Below are positions 1 to 10,880 of a stretch of 64,000 nucleotides of DNA, in pieces. This DNA comes from G965212025 sp965237985 (lineage in GTDB: Bacteria; Pseudomonadota; Gammaproteobacteria; Poriferisulfidales; Oxydemutatoraceae): NCBI GenBank assembly GCA_965237985.1, contig OZ250161.1, positions 62,001 to 126,000 of the forward strand. Direction: 5' to 3'. The notes under the pieces were generated by a model that saw only the letters and a list, made by a program, of their open reading frames with translations, was not told where the DNA came from and ran no database searches. A program made the translations under genes and the position numbers. Each line of letters opens with the position of its first letter. The stretch's first letter is position 1.

Positions 1-590
1 CCAATTTTCAGTCTCTCAAGAGAAAACAGGTGTGCCACGGTTCCGAGTGCCTTGCCCATGTCTTCAGCGAGTGTACGGATGTAAGTGCCTTTGGAACAAT
101 GCAGTTTCAGGCAAAATCCATTCTCCCCAATGCTCTGCAGGCAGATATTGTAGACCGTGATGGTGCGCGGGCTGCGCTGCACTTCCTGGTTTGCACGGGC
201 GTATTTATACAGGCTTCGGCCCTGGACTTTCACTGCTGAATACATGGGCGGCAATTGTGTTTGTTCGCCGCTGAACTTTTCGCAAAGTGCCAAGAGGGTT
301 TTCCGATCCGGAACCCGCCCGGACCCTTCTTCAACCACTTTGCCCAGCGCGTCGCCGGTGTCTGTTTTCGTTCCAAGACGCAGGCAGGCAAGGTAGGTTT
401 TCCTCATATTCAAAAGAACACCAAGCGACTTGACCCCTTCGCCCATACCTAGGATGAGCAATCCTGTGGCGGCAGGATCCAGCGTTCCGCCATGACCGGT
501 TTTCCCCCCACCACAGAGTTTTCTGACGATGGCGACCACTTTTGCGGAGGTCCAGTTATACGGCTTGTTTAGCAGTAGTATCCCGTTCAT
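1..590 (-). CDS. truB: tRNA pseudouridine(55) synthase TruB, 3' part beyond the window
   Basis: TruB isomerises U55 in the T-loop of elongator tRNAs. About 196 N-terminal residues are visible; the gene runs off the left edge. The start at 588-590 gives MNGILLLNKPYNWTSAKVV, and shortly afterwards the family signature GHGGTLDPAATGLL with the catalytic Asp. Further on, the segment around SAVKVQGRSLYKYAR and the TYIRTLAEDMG motif also match the family. It follows infB on the same strand, as in the usual rimP-nusA-infB-rbfA-truB order, but rbfA is not seen and a 3-kb satellite separates the two genes. The first codons of truB are the source of that satellite. The visible reading frame is intact, so the gene is probably functional. 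Confidence 0.95.
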   Translation of the reverse strand, partial: MNGILLLNKPYNWTSAKVVAIVRKLCGGGKTGHGGTLDPAATGLLILGMGEGVKSLGVLLNMRKTYLACLRLGTKTDTGDALGKVVEEGSGRVPDRKTLLALCEKFSGEQTQLPPMYSAVKVQGRSLYKYARANQEVQRSPRTITVYNICLQSIGENGFCLKLHCSKGTYIRTLAEDMGKALGTVAHLFSLERLKI

Positions 591-599
591 TTTCCAAGA

Positions 600-3500
600 A
601 AATTTTTTTCGACACAGCAACAAAGATCCGAGGTCTCAGCGTTTCATCGTGGTCTGTTTTCCTCCACAGCAAAGTCTCCTGATGCCGGCAATCAATTCTG
701 TGAAAGCCCAATCAGTTCCCATCCATTTTTCAAGAGGGAAAAGTTTTCCGACGCAGTGATGATGGAACCCTGGTCTCTCAACGTTTCGTCGCGACGGAGT
801 TTTCTGACGATGGCGACCACTTTTGTGGAGGTCAAGTCCCAAGGGGTGTCTGCCATTCGGATCCCATCCATTTGACAACGATGAGGAAAAGTTTTCCGAC
901 GCAGTGACGATGGAACCCTGGTCTCTCAACGTTTCGTCGCGACGGAGTTTTCTGAAGATGGTGAACACTTTTGTGGAAGTCCAGTCCCAAGGGAAGGGGT
1001 GTCTGCCATTCGGATCCCATCCATTTGACAATGATGGGGAAAAGTCTTTCGACGCAGTGACGATGGAACCCTGGCCTCTCACGTTTCGTCGCGATGGAGT
1101 TTTCTGAAGATGGCGACCACTTTTGTGGAGGTCCAGTTCCAAGGGGTGTCTGCCATTCGGATCCCATCCATTTGACAATGATGGGGAAAAGTTTTTCGAC
1201 GCAGTGACGATGGAACCCTGGTCTCTCAACGTTTCGTCGCGATGGAGTTTTCTGAAGATGGCGACCACTTTTGTGGAAGTCCAGTCCCAAGGGGTGTCTG
1301 CCATTCGGATCCCATCCATTTGACAATGATGGGGAAAAGTTTTTCGACGCAGTGATGATGGAACCCTGGCCTCTCACGTTTCGTCGCGATGGAGTTTTCT
1401 GACGATGGCGACCACTTTTGTGGAAGTCCAGTCCCAAGGGAAGGGGTGTCTGCCAATCAGTTCCCATCCATTTGACAATGATGGGGAAAAGTCTTTCGAC
1501 GCAGTGACGATGGAACCCTGGTCTCTCAACGTTTCGTCGCGATGGAGTTTTCTGAAGATGGCGACCACTTTTGTGGAAGTCCAGTCCCAAGGGGTGTCTG
1601 CCATTCGGATCCCATCCATTTGACAACGATGGGGAAAAGTCTTTCGACGCAGTGATGATGGAACCCTGGCCTCTCAACGTTTCGTCGCGATGGAGTTTTC
1701 TGAAGATGGTGACCACTTTTGTGGAAGTCCAGTCCCAAGGGAAGGGGTGTCTGCCATTCGGATCCCATCCATTTGACAATGATGGGGAAAAGTTTTCCGA
1801 CGCAGTGATGATGGAACCCTGGTCTCTCACGTTTCGTCGCGATGGAGTTTTCTGAAGATGGCGACCACTTTTGTGGAGGTCCAGTTCCAAGGGAAGGGGT
1901 GTCTGCCAATCAGTTCCCATCCATTTGACAATGATGGGGAAAAGTCTTTCGACGCAGTGACGATGGAACCCTGGTCTCTCAACGTTTCGTCGCGATGGAG
2001 TTTTCTGAAGATGGCGACCACTTTTGTGGAGGTCAAGTCCCAAGGGGTGTCTGCCATTCGGATCCCATCCATTTGACAACGATGGGGAAAAGTCTTTCGA
2101 CGCAGTGATGATGGAACCCTGGCCTCTCACGTTTCGTCGCGATGGAGTTTTCTGAAGATGGTGACCACTTTTGTGGAAGTCCAGTCCCAAGGGAAGGGGT
2201 GTCTGCCATTCGGATCCCATCCATTTGACAATGATGGGGAAAAGTTTTCCGACGCAGTGATGATGGAACCCTGGTCTCTCAGTTTCGTCGCGATGGAGTT
2301 TTCTGAAGATGGCGACCACTTTTGTGGAAGTCCAGTCCCAAGGGAAGGGGTGTCTGCCATTCGGTTCCCATCCATTTGACAATGATGGGGAAAAGTCTTT
2401 CGACGCAGTGACGATGGAACCCTGGTCTCTCAACGTTTCGTCGCGATGGAGTTTTCTGAAGATGGCGACCACTTTTGTGGAGGTCCAGTCCCAAGGGGTG
2501 TCTGCCATTCGGATCCCATCCATTTGACAAGATGGGGAAAAGTCTTTCGACGCAGTGATGATGGAACCCTGGTCTCTCAACGTTTCGTCGCGATGGAGTT
2601 TTCTGAAGATGGCGACCACTTTTGTGGAAGTCCAGTCCCAAGGGAAGGGGTGTCTGCCATTCGGATCCCATCCATTTGACAACGATGGGGAAAAGTCTTT
2701 CGACGCAGTGATGATGGAACCCTGGCCTCTCACGTTTCGTCGCGATGGAGTTTTCTGAAGATGGTGACCACTTTTGTGGAAGTCCAGTCCCAAGGGGTGT
2801 CTGCCATTCGGATCCCATCCATTTGACAATGATGGGGAAAAGTCTTTCGACGCAGTGATGATGGAACCCTGGTCTCTCAACGTTTCGTCGCGATGGAGTT
2901 TTCTGAAGATGGTGACCACTTTTGTGGAGGTCAAGTCCCAAGGGGTGTCTGCCATTCGGATCCCATCCATTTTTCAAGAGGGAAAAGTTTTCCGACGCAG
3001 TGATGATGGAACCCTGGTCTCTCAACGTTTCGTCGCGATGGACCATGATCCCATCCATTTGACAATGATGGAGAAAAGTCTTTCCGACGCAGTGGATGGA
3101 CGACGGAGTTTTCATGGCGACCACTTTTGTGGAAGGGGTGTCTGCCATTCGGATCCCATCCCATGATGGAACCCTGGTCTCTCAACGTTTCGTCGCGACG
3201 GAGGAGGGGTGTCTGCCATTCGGATCCCATCCATTTGACAACGATGGGGAAAAGTTTTTCGGTGGTCTCTCAACGTTTCGTCGCGATGGAGTTTTCTGAA
3301 GATGGCGACCACTTTTGTGGAAGTCCAGTCCCAAGGGAATGCCATTCGGATCCCATCCATTTGACAACGATGGGGAAAAGTCTTTCGACGCAGTGATGAT
3401 GGAACCCTGGTCTCTCAACGTTTCGTCGCGATGGAGTTTTCTGAAGATGGCGACCACTTTTGTGGAAGTCCAGTCCCAAGGGAAGGGGTGTCTGCCATTC

Positions 3501-3695
3501 GGATCCCATCCATTTGACAACGATGGGGAAAAGTTTTCGACGCAGTGACGATGGAACCCTGGTCTCTCAACGTTTCGTCGCGATGGAGTTTTCTGAAGAT
3601 GGCGACCACTTTTGTGGAAGTCCAGTCCCAAGGGAAGGGGTGTCTGCCATTCGGATCCCATCCATTTGACAATGATGGGGAAAAGTCTTTCGACA
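600..3695. repeat. Tandem array of about 19 copies of the truB 5' end (about 150-bp unit)
   Basis: The phrase accacttttgtggaggtcc and its variants recur about 19 times (near 816, 963, 1114, 1265, 1409, 1565, 1709, 1864, 2018, 2163, 2315, 2468, 2617, 2767, 2917, 3120, 3308, 3455 and 3605). The spacing is about 144-155 bp, depending on whether a 5-bp gaagg insert is present. Read on the minus strand, each unit contains a near copy of truB codons for WTSxKVVAIxRKL followed by non-truB sequence. The copy at 600-730 is strongly diverged, and the stretch at 3040-3260 holds shortened, scrambled units. Units differ by single substitutions and small indels. Long open frames on both strands result from the lack of stop codons in the unit and are not taken as genes. 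The 260 bp between the array and infB hold no recognisable gene. Confidence 0.95.
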
Positions 3696-3957
3696 CGGCG
3701 GTGGAAATCTGCATGATGATGACACGAGAAAAAACATGGTTTTTGCATTTTTCTCTGCCCGGTCTCAATCCGCTCGAAAGATGTCCTGTAAAGTCTGCCG
3801 GACGACCCGCCTCGTGGCTTGAACGAAAAATCCATTCGCTGAATCCAAGGCGCCGCCCCCCGACGCAGTGCAAGACACCCCCCACTGCGTGCGCCCGCGA
3901 AACCCGTTGCGCTTCATTGGCAGGCATTCCGCCGACCCGCCGCCAGCGTGAAAAACG

Positions 3958-6456
3958 CTACAGGCTTTTTTCCATTCTGATATTTTCGAACGACACGATC
4001 TTGTCGCCAGTCTGAACATCCTGGTAGTTTTTGATAGCAATGCCGCATTCTGTTCCGGAAGTGACTTCCTTGACATCGTCTCGGAAGCGACGCAGAGACT
4101 CAAGCGTCCCCTCATAAATGACTTCACTGGCACGCAGAACCCGCACCTTGCTGCCATGGTGAACCGTTCCTTCTGTAACCAGGGAACCAGCCACCACTCC
4201 GTATTCGGAGCTGGGGAAAATATCTTTGACCAAAGCCTGTCCCAGGATATTTTCCTTGTAGACCGGGTCCAAAAGTTCCACCAGTATTTCTTTCACATCG
4301 TCCAGCACTTCGTAGATGATGTTGTGATACAGCAACGACACTCCCATCTCTCTTGCCAAAACCCGAGCCTGCGTGTCGGCGCGCACCCTGAAGCCGATAA
4401 CGGTCGCTTTGGAGGTGGTGGCCAGGCTGACGTCCGATTCCGTGATTCCGCCAATTCCAGAAGCAATGATTTTGGTTTCGATTTCATCGTTTTTCAAAGC
4501 ACTGAGTGCCACGTGCAACGCTTCAGCGCTTCCTTTGACATCCGCTTTGATCAACAAAATCAGAGATTTCTTTTTTCGTTTTTCCATGGCACTGAATATG
4601 TCTTCGGACACCACACTGCCAGTTTGCGAAAGTTTCCGCGCTCGTTTTCTCTTCTTTCTGAAATCCGACACCTCGTGGGCGGTTCGCTCACTGTCGACCA
4701 CGTTCATTTCGTCCCCCGCTTCCGGCGGGCCGGAAAGCCCGAGTACCACAACCGGGGTAGAGGGCGTCGTTTCCTTCAGCACCTGTCCATTTTCGTCGCT
4801 CAGGGTACGTACTTTTCCGTATACACTGCCGCACAACATGATGTCCGAGGGCCGCAGGCAACCACTTTTCACCAGCACCGTGGCTACCGCACCACGACCT
4901 CTTTCCAAGGTAGATTCAATGACGACCCCGCGGGCATTACCGGTGGCTGGGGCTTCAAGTTCCATGACTTCAGACTGCAACAAAATCGCTTCCATCAAAG
5001 CATCCAGGCCCTTGCCAGTCGTCGCCGAAGTTTCCACGAAAAGGTTTTTTCCACCCCAACTTTCCGAAAGGATCTCGTGTTTCGCCAGCTCGGCTTTGAC
5101 TCTTTCTGTATCGATGTTGTCCCGGTCGACTTTATTGAGGGCAACGATGATGGGGACTTTCGCTTCACGGGCATGGGTGATGGCTTCCACGGTTTGCGGT
5201 TTGACTCCATCGTCAGCGGCCACGACCAATATCACAATATCGGTTACTTTCGCCCCCCGGGCACGCATGGAACTAAATGCCGCGTGTCCAGGCGTGTCCA
5301 GAAAGGTAACCCATTTTTTGTCGCCCCCATATTCATGAGACAGTCGGTATGCACCAATATGCTGGGTGATCCCACCGGATTCGGAACTCGCGACATTGGA
5401 TTTGCGCAGCTTGTCCAGCAAGGAGGTTTTGCCATGATCGACATGCCCCATGATTGTTACTATCGGCGGTCTCGGCACCTGTTCTCCTGCGTCCTTTCCC
5501 AGCGTCAGGTTAAATTTTTCCTCCACGTCCATTTTCGTGATGGGCAGGGCAACGTGTCCCAACTCTTCGACGACCAGCACGGCGGTATCCTGGTCCAGAG
5601 ACTGGTTGATCGTTGCCATCACCCCCATCCCCATCATTTGCTTGGTCAGTTCCGAAGCTTTTATGGCCAGTTTTTCAGCCAGCCGCACGACTTCAATGGT
5701 TCCCGGAATCTGGACTTCCCGCTTGACCGGACTGGTCGGAAGTTCGAATTGATGCACCTGTGCCGAATACACCCGCGAGCCGGCACGTTTGATTTTCGGC
5801 CTTCTTCTCTTGGCTTTTTCCGCACCCACTTTCAGCCTGAGTCGGTTCTTCGTCGGTTCCTTTCTGGCCGGGATTTTTTTGGCTTCTTTGATGGACTGTT
5901 GCTTGGGTGTTTTTACTGCAGCCGTCGGCCTCTCTTTCGGGGGTGCTTTGCTACGGGCTTTTTTCTCCTCAAAGGCCGCTGTGGCTGCTTTCTTCACTTT
6001 GTCGGCCGGCCGGCCGGCTTCCTCCGCAGCTCCGGCAATGGTGGCAATGTCAGCAACCGCTTCCTGATTGTTTTCCGGTTTTGGTTCTGGGGCAGCTTTT
6101 TCAGGTGAAACGGCTTCTTTTGTAGCGGCGATTTCCGGGCTGGCGCTGACCGGCGGTGGTTCTGGCTTGACTACCGGTTCTTGTGCTTTAATCTGGTGCC
6201 TGGATTTGATGGTTTCCACCATGACCGTTCCCGATCCAGCCTTGCCGCTTAATTTGATTTTGGTCATGACGGTTTTGCGGCGCATGTGACCGCCTCGCGG
6301 CACAGACTTGATGACCGAGGCAATCAGTTTGGTCTTTTCCACTTGGCTGATGCTGTCCTTTGCGGTTTTCCCCTGAATGCCGGCTTCCTCAAGCCTTTTC
6401 AGAAGTTCCTCTACAGGCTTCTTAAGGAGTTCGGAAAGTGTCTCAAGAGTCTCCAT
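3958..6456 (-). CDS. infB: Translation initiation factor IF-2
   Basis: GTPase that places fMet-tRNA on the 30S subunit and promotes subunit joining. The protein has 832 residues, within the usual range. An IF2_N segment opens the protein, followed by a Lys/Ala/Pro-rich linker (about residues 90-240) and a second IF2_N segment. The G domain has GHVDHGKTSLLDKLR (G1), DTPGHAAF (G3) and NKVD (G4), followed by the C-terminal EF-Tu-like domains. The ATG at 6456 lies 35 bp downstream of nusA. The C-terminus reaches the usual end of the family. No internal damage is visible, unlike the satellite that begins 260 bp downstream. Confidence 0.97.
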   Translation of the reverse strand: METLETLSELLKKPVEELLKRLEEAGIQGKTAKDSISQVEKTKLIASVIKSVPRGGHMRRKTVMTKIKLSGKAGSGTVMVETIKSRHQIKAQEPVVKPEPPPVSASPEIAATKEAVSPEKAAPEPKPENNQEAVADIATIAGAAEEAGRPADKVKKAATAAFEEKKARSKAPPKERPTAAVKTPKQQSIKEAKKIPARKEPTKNRLRLKVGAEKAKRRRPKIKRAGSRVYSAQVHQFELPTSPVKREVQIPGTIEVVRLAEKLAIKASELTKQMMGMGVMATINQSLDQDTAVLVVEELGHVALPITKMDVEEKFNLTLGKDAGEQVPRPPIVTIMGHVDHGKTSLLDKLRKSNVASSESGGITQHIGAYRLSHEYGGDKKWVTFLDTPGHAAFSSMRARGAKVTDIVILVVAADDGVKPQTVEAITHAREAKVPIIVALNKVDRDNIDTERVKAELAKHEILSESWGGKNLFVETSATTGKGLDALMEAILLQSEVMELEAPATGNARGVVIESTLERGRGAVATVLVKSGCLRPSDIMLCGSVYGKVRTLSDENGQVLKETTPSTPVVVLGLSGPPEAGDEMNVVDSERTAHEVSDFRKKRKRARKLSQTGSVVSEDIFSAMEKRKKKSLILLIKADVKGSAEALHVALSALKNDEIETKIIASGIGGITESDVSLATTSKATVIGFRVRADTQARVLAREMGVSLLYHNIIYEVLDDVKEILVELLDPVYKENILGQALVKDIFPSSEYGVVAGSLVTEGTVHHGSKVRVLRASEVIYEGTLESLRRFRDDVKEVTSGTECGIAIKNYQDVQTGDKIVSFENIRMEKSL

Positions 6457-6491
6457 ACTGTCTGTTGCTCTGATGCCTCGGTTGAACGCGA

Positions 6492-7994
6492 CTACTCGTC
6501 TTCTTCAAACCAAGGGGCTCTGGCAGCCATGATCAATGTTTCCGCGTTCTCCCTGTCCATGCCTTCAATTTCCAGCAAGTCATCAACTGATTGTTCAGCA
6601 AGACCTTCCACCGTGAGGATGCCATGCATGGCGAATTTCCTCGCCAAGTCTTTGTCGACCCCCTCCATTTCAATCAGGTTCAGTGTTTCTTTCGGTTGCT
6701 CCAGTTCGCCGGACATTGCCAGCAGGAAAAGCGCGTGATTGGCACGCTCGTGCAGGGCACTGCTGGTTTCCTTGTCGATTCCTTCAATCTGCAACAATTC
6801 TTCCGGCTTGGCGTAAGCGATTTCCTCGATGGTGGTAAAGTTTTCGTCCACCAGGATTGCGGCAAAGGTCTCGTCGATTTCCAGTTTGTCTGCAAACAGT
6901 TTCTGGCGGTCCTTCAGTTCCTGTTCCCGCTTTTCGTTCGATTCCCGCTCACTCATCACCGACAATTCCCACCCGGTGAGCTGGCTGGCAAGTCGAACAT
7001 TTTGACCGCCACGTCCGATAGCTTTTGCCAGCTTGTCTTCTTCCACCACGATTTCCATTTTTCTTTTTTCCTCGTCGGTTCGGACATAGACAACCGCGGC
7101 TGGCGACATGGCGCTGGTGACATAATTGGCGAGATTTTCATTCCAGGTGATGATGTCGATGCGTTCGCCAGCCAGTTCGTTGGACACTGCCTGAACCCGC
7201 GATCCACGCATGCCGACACAGGCACCTACCGGATCAAGGCGCGGGTCGTTGGACATGACTGCCAGCTTGGCGCGCAATCCCGGATCGCGCGCTGCCGAAA
7301 TAATTTCTATCGCGCCCTGACCAACTTCCGGAACCTCAATTTTGAACAGCTCGATCAGGAATTCTGGTGCCGTGCGTGACAGTATCAGCTCCGCTCCCTT
7401 GCCGTCTTCACGGACTGCTTTCAAGTAAGCGCGCATTCTTTCGCCGACGCGCACAATTTCCCGAGGTATGCAAAGCTCCCGAGGAATGAATGCCTCGACG
7501 CTGTTTTCAAGTTCAAGGTAAATACCGGGGTATGCACCGGTACGCTCGTCACGCTTCACCGTGCCCATTACCAGGGAGCCTACCTTGCTGCTGTAGACTT
7601 CAGCCACCCGTGCCCGCTCCGCTTCACGTATTTTCTGTACAATGACCTGTTTGGCGGCATGTGCGGAAATCCTTCCCGAAGGAACATCGTCGCTCTCTTC
7701 TTCTATGTATTTCCCGACCTCGGCGGCTGGGTCTTTCTTTTTCGCGTATGAATGAAGAATTTGTCGATCCGTCGCCTCGAATTCCTCGTCTTCGTCGTCC
7801 ATAATGATCCAGCGGCGATAGGCTTTCACAGATCCATCTCTTCGATCGATCTCGACTCTGAAATCCTTTTCCTGTCCCTGTCTGCGTCTCAAGGCGGCGG
7901 CCAGGCCTTCTTCCATGGCCCCGAACAACTCGTCTTTGCTGAGCCCTTTTTCATTGCATACCGATTCCAGTATGTGAAACATCTCCTTGTTCAC
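6492..7994 (-). CDS. nusA: Transcription termination/antitermination factor NusA
   Basis: NusA binds RNA polymerase and controls pausing, termination and antitermination. The 500-residue protein has the N-terminal polymerase-binding domain, an S1 domain (about residues 135-200) and two KH domains; GACVGMRGSRVQAV and AIGRGGQNVRLAS are the KH loops. Two C-terminal helix-hairpin-helix repeats of the gammaproteobacterial type follow, and the protein ends in an acidic tail. Its ATG overlaps the rimP stop by four bases (ATGA), implying translational coupling. The length and domain set match the full E. coli type. Confidence 0.97.
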   Translation of the reverse strand: MNKEMFHILESVCNEKGLSKDELFGAMEEGLAAALRRRQGQEKDFRVEIDRRDGSVKAYRRWIIMDDEDEEFEATDRQILHSYAKKKDPAAEVGKYIEEESDDVPSGRISAHAAKQVIVQKIREAERARVAEVYSSKVGSLVMGTVKRDERTGAYPGIYLELENSVEAFIPRELCIPREIVRVGERMRAYLKAVREDGKGAELILSRTAPEFLIELFKIEVPEVGQGAIEIISAARDPGLRAKLAVMSNDPRLDPVGACVGMRGSRVQAVSNELAGERIDIITWNENLANYVTSAMSPAAVVYVRTDEEKRKMEIVVEEDKLAKAIGRGGQNVRLASQLTGWELSVMSERESNEKREQELKDRQKLFADKLEIDETFAAILVDENFTTIEEIAYAKPEELLQIEGIDKETSSALHERANHALFLLAMSGELEQPKETLNLIEMEGVDKDLARKFAMHGILTVEGLAEQSVDDLLEIEGMDRENAETLIMAARAPWFEEDE

Positions 7995-8497
7995 GACTCC
8001 CCCTTAACCCTTTGGTCAGGATCGGCGAGTGCCTCTTTGAAACTGCGCGTAAACAGTGATGCACGGCTTATCTGGTCCATGGTAAAAGTAAGGTCCTCTT
8101 CTGCGACTTTCAAAGTAAAGGTTTCTTTCTGAACCGATTGAATGACACCGCGAAAATTCTTTTTGCCATTGACCGATATCCAGCACTTGATCTTGACTTT
8201 CTGCCCCAGATAGAGACGGAACTGTGACAGCTTGAATAGACGGCGTTCGATTCCCGGAGAAGACACTTCCAATGTGTACGGGCCATGGAACAGATCGCTT
8301 TCATCCAAGGCGGCACTGATCCGGCTGCTTGCCACCTCGCAGTCCTCCAGCGTCACGCCGCCCGGACGGTCGATGAAAGCACTCAGCTTCGGCCGTTTGC
8401 CATAACGGTCAAAGTTCAGCCCCCAGCATTCGTAGCCTGATGCTTCCACAGTACGTTCAAGCAACTTGCTCAGCTGCTTGTTGTTCACCTCCCCCAT
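7991..8497 (-). CDS. rimP: Ribosome maturation factor RimP
   Basis: RimP assists 30S subunit assembly. The chosen ATG at 8497 gives MGEVNNKQLSKLLERTVEASG and a 168-residue product. The family hallmarks GYECWGLNFDR, the D-x-PGGVTLEDCE segment, and YTLEVSSPGIERRLF are all visible, followed by the C-terminal SH3-like domain. A GGGGAGG stretch lies about 10 bases upstream of the start. It is the first gene of the operon and overlaps nusA. No metY tRNA gene, which often precedes rimP in relatives, is seen upstream. Confidence 0.93.
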   Translation of the reverse strand: MGEVNNKQLSKLLERTVEASGYECWGLNFDRYGKRPKLSAFIDRPGGVTLEDCEVASSRISAALDESDLFHGPYTLEVSSPGIERRLFKLSQFRLYLGQKVKIKCWISVNGKKNFRGVIQSVQKETFTLKVAEEDLTFTMDQISRASLFTRSFKEALADPDQRVKGES

Positions 8498-8843
8498 TAA
8501 CGATAAAATGCCTCCCCAGCGACGCACAAGCTGTCACTTTGCATGTCAATTCAATGAGATGGTCAACCGGATGCAAACGACACCGCAATGAGCGACAGCA
8601 CTTCGAATGCTTCCTTGTTACGCAAAGAAGATGCCTTCGGGAACAGACCCTGTGCGATCCCAAGCGAACCCCCATTGTAGACAGTTTGGTGTAGCGAGGC
8701 AAGCAATCTGCGTGGTGCTTATTGTGTTGCTCACGCCGATGACCCGTAAGCCGCACACCTCCTGGTCGGTCGAACTTCAGCCTGCTGCGGAGAGCTTGTC
8801 AGCCGCACGCTGGCGACGCTGTCCTCGGTGGACGATAGCTGAT
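8498..8843. other. Intergenic stretch, nothing recognised
   Basis: This is the region upstream of the rimP operon and should hold its promoter, but no convincing -35/-10 pair was identified. The open frames here have no recognisable similarity and no strong ribosome binding sites. Confidence 0.4.
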
Positions 8844-9050
8844 TATCCGACATCAGCACTGCCTGTCGGGCAGTGAGTTATGCCACCCTTCACCTGCCTG
8901 TTATCCGTACCATCCTGAGGCGTCAGGCAGTCATCCGACATCAGCACTGCCTGTCGGGCAGTGAGTTATGCCACCCCTCACCTGCCTGTTATCCGTACCA
9001 TCCTGAGGCGCCAGCAGTCATCCGACATTAGCACTGCCTGTCGGGTGTCA
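8844..9050. repeat. Three tandem copies of an intergenic unit of about 88 bp
   Basis: Copies begin with atccgaca near 8844, 8933 and 9020 (periods 89 and 87 bp); the third is truncated. Each contains a short inverted repeat, cactgcctgtcgggcagtg, able to form a hairpin, followed by a conserved stretch with ttatccgtaccatcctgagg. Copies one and two differ at only a few positions. No coding potential is evident. Confidence 0.85.
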
Positions 9051-10483
9051 GGTGTCCCGGGTGGATGATCTCGAACACCGTGCGGTGCCTTTGCTCAGTC
9101 ACTCATGAGAAACACCTTGGAACAGGTTGATTTTTGCGCTGTCTGTTTCCGCCTGAAAGTTCCAACAGGGAAGTCATGCGGTAAAAGAAGTGGACATGAT
9201 CACGTTGCTCGCAACATTGACCGTGCTGATGTTTGCAAACCACAGGCTTTTTGCCAGCGTCTGCCCAATCAGTTTGCAGTTTAACGGGGTAAGATGATCC
9301 AGAGGATGGTCAGGATTGTGGGTAGCCAGGCTCTGTTCCGGAGTTGTTCGGAGGGTGCGTGGTGGTCGACGCAAATACTCCCGAGGTCGGGTTGCACCCA
9401 TTCCTGAGAACAGGGACCGTTTGAAACCCGGTTTGACGGGTTTTTTCGTTCATGGTAAGTATGGTATGCATCTGGTGATGGCACGGAGCGAATGGCAGCG
9501 GGCTTGTATTGCCTGAAACATCCAAAGGAGCTGTGGGATGAAGCGGAGAACGGGAATTTGATTGAGAACCCGGTTCGGCGATATTGCTGTGCTGAAGTGC
9601 TTTTCAGCTTAAAAATAATCGGCTCGGAAATCCTTGCTGTTGCGGGCTGTATCCAACCCTCGCCCCCTTCCGCTTTTTTCACGCGCGGGGTGACATCATG
9701 ATTAACGATCGCTTTACCGAATCAAAAGAATCCTTGACTTTGTGATGCTTTTTTTGGCGGCAGGCGGAGTTCTGATGACAGGATGGCTCTATGTGGCAGA
9801 TTATGCTGATTTTAACTGGGGGAGACGCTGTCCTGGTGGCTCTGCTCGTGGGTGTGGGTTTCTACTTCTTTTGGTCTACTTCTTGCAAAGGCGATAAAAA
9901 GCCGCTTACCGACACGGGACAAAGATGCTTGAGGTGCCTGCAAAAGCGGGTGCCGGAGAGTTCCATGATTTGTCGCTGCAGGTGATTCAAAAAGGCGGGA
10001 AGCGTAGAGTTTTTGGCAAGAACCGGAGTGACACATGAAGGCAATGAGGATGGCAAAATGATTGAGGGGGGCAAGATCGGGCTGTTATCTCGAGGATGTC
10101 AGGGTTTTGGAGCGGGGTAGCATGAAAATGCATCGTAAGGGCTGGAGAAGGCGGGGTGTCCGGTTGAAATCGCAAGAGAGACTGCACGGGCGTAGCCCCA
10201 TCAAGGTTGCTAGTCGGGGTCGTATGAAAATGCAGGAATTGATGCCAGGGAACTGGCTGAAAACGGAACCAAAAGGCGTTATGTCCGCAATTTTTGTGTT
10301 GGGTGGAGCAAAAATCTGCTGTTGTTGCGGCGTGTCGCAGGGGACTGTGAGCTGGTACATGAATTCAGTCCCGGGCAGGCGGCGATTGACAGGCAGTTCT
10401 ACGCAATCCATTTGAACTGAGATACGATTTCCCCAGGAGGAACAAGGAAGCATGAGAACAACAGGCAATACGATTGAGTCATC
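9051..10483. other. Gene-poor region with no confident gene
   Basis: Several short open frames occur on both strands but none has a recognisable domain. A stretch near 9740-9880 reads as hydrophobic residues split over two frames (for example LVALLVGVGFYFFW in one frame) and may be a decayed membrane-protein gene. The frame at 10062-10415 is Arg/Lys-rich with no homology I recognise. A dispersed repeat copy lies at 9122-9215. Confidence 0.4.
9122..9215 (+). repeat. Dispersed intergenic repeat, copy 1
   Basis: Contains gttccaacagggaagtcatg followed by a stretch ending tggacatgatcacgttgctc. The same block occurs near 11601-11705, and in more diverged form near 36374-36485 and 38034-38110. It is not inside any gene. 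Confidence 0.75.
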
Positions 10484-10880
10484 TGTAGAAATTCAGACTT
10501 GATCTGACAGTTACCCGTTTATCAGCAACCGACTGTCAGGTTAAGTTTAGTTGTAGAAGTTTAGACTTGATCTGACAGTTACCCGTTTATCAGCAACCGA
10601 CTGTCAGGTTAAGTTTAGTTGTAGAAGTTTAGACTTGATCTGACAGTTACCCGTTTATCTGTAGAAATTCAGACTTGATCTGACAGTTACCCGTTTATCT
10701 GTAGAAATTCAGACTGATCTGACAGTTACCCGTTTATCTGTAGAAATTCAGACTTGATCTGACAGTTACCCGTTTATCTGTAGAAATTCAGACTTGATCT
10801 GACAGTTACCCGTTTATCTGTAGAAATTCAGACTTGATCTGACAGTTACCCGTTTATCAGCAACCGACTGTCAGGTTAAG
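10484..10880. repeat. Tandem array of eight IS481-element ends
   Basis: The IS terminus tgtagaa(a/g)ttcagac or its close variant starts at 10484, 10552, 10620, 10660, 10700, 10739, 10779 and 10819. The first two units are 68 bp and include the subterminal inverted repeat ctgacagt...actgtcag. The next five are about 40 bp and stop after the ttacccgtttatc block. The last unit again has the full hairpin and leads into a truncated transposase end. The same terminus bounds the complete element at 40202-41423. Confidence 0.93.

Noticed and set aside
832..2970. 712-residue minus-strand open frame across the truB array, and the other long frames there
   Set aside because: It consists only of repeat units in changing frames. 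The unit lacks stop codons in several frames, so long openings are expected by chance. No start signal or domain supports a protein.
600..3695. CRISPR array
   Set aside because: Repeats are continuous and about 150 bp without unique spacers, derived from truB, and no cas genes are near. The same holds for the carA, soxB and IS-end arrays.
3696..3957. Remnant of rbfA between the truB array and infB
   Set aside because: All three minus frames were read. QRVSRA and FRGRTQ fragments recall RbfA faintly, but no stretch is convincing.
4156..6108. 650-residue plus-strand frame opposite infB
   Set aside because: It is a shadow of infB, which has full IF-2 motifs on the other strand.
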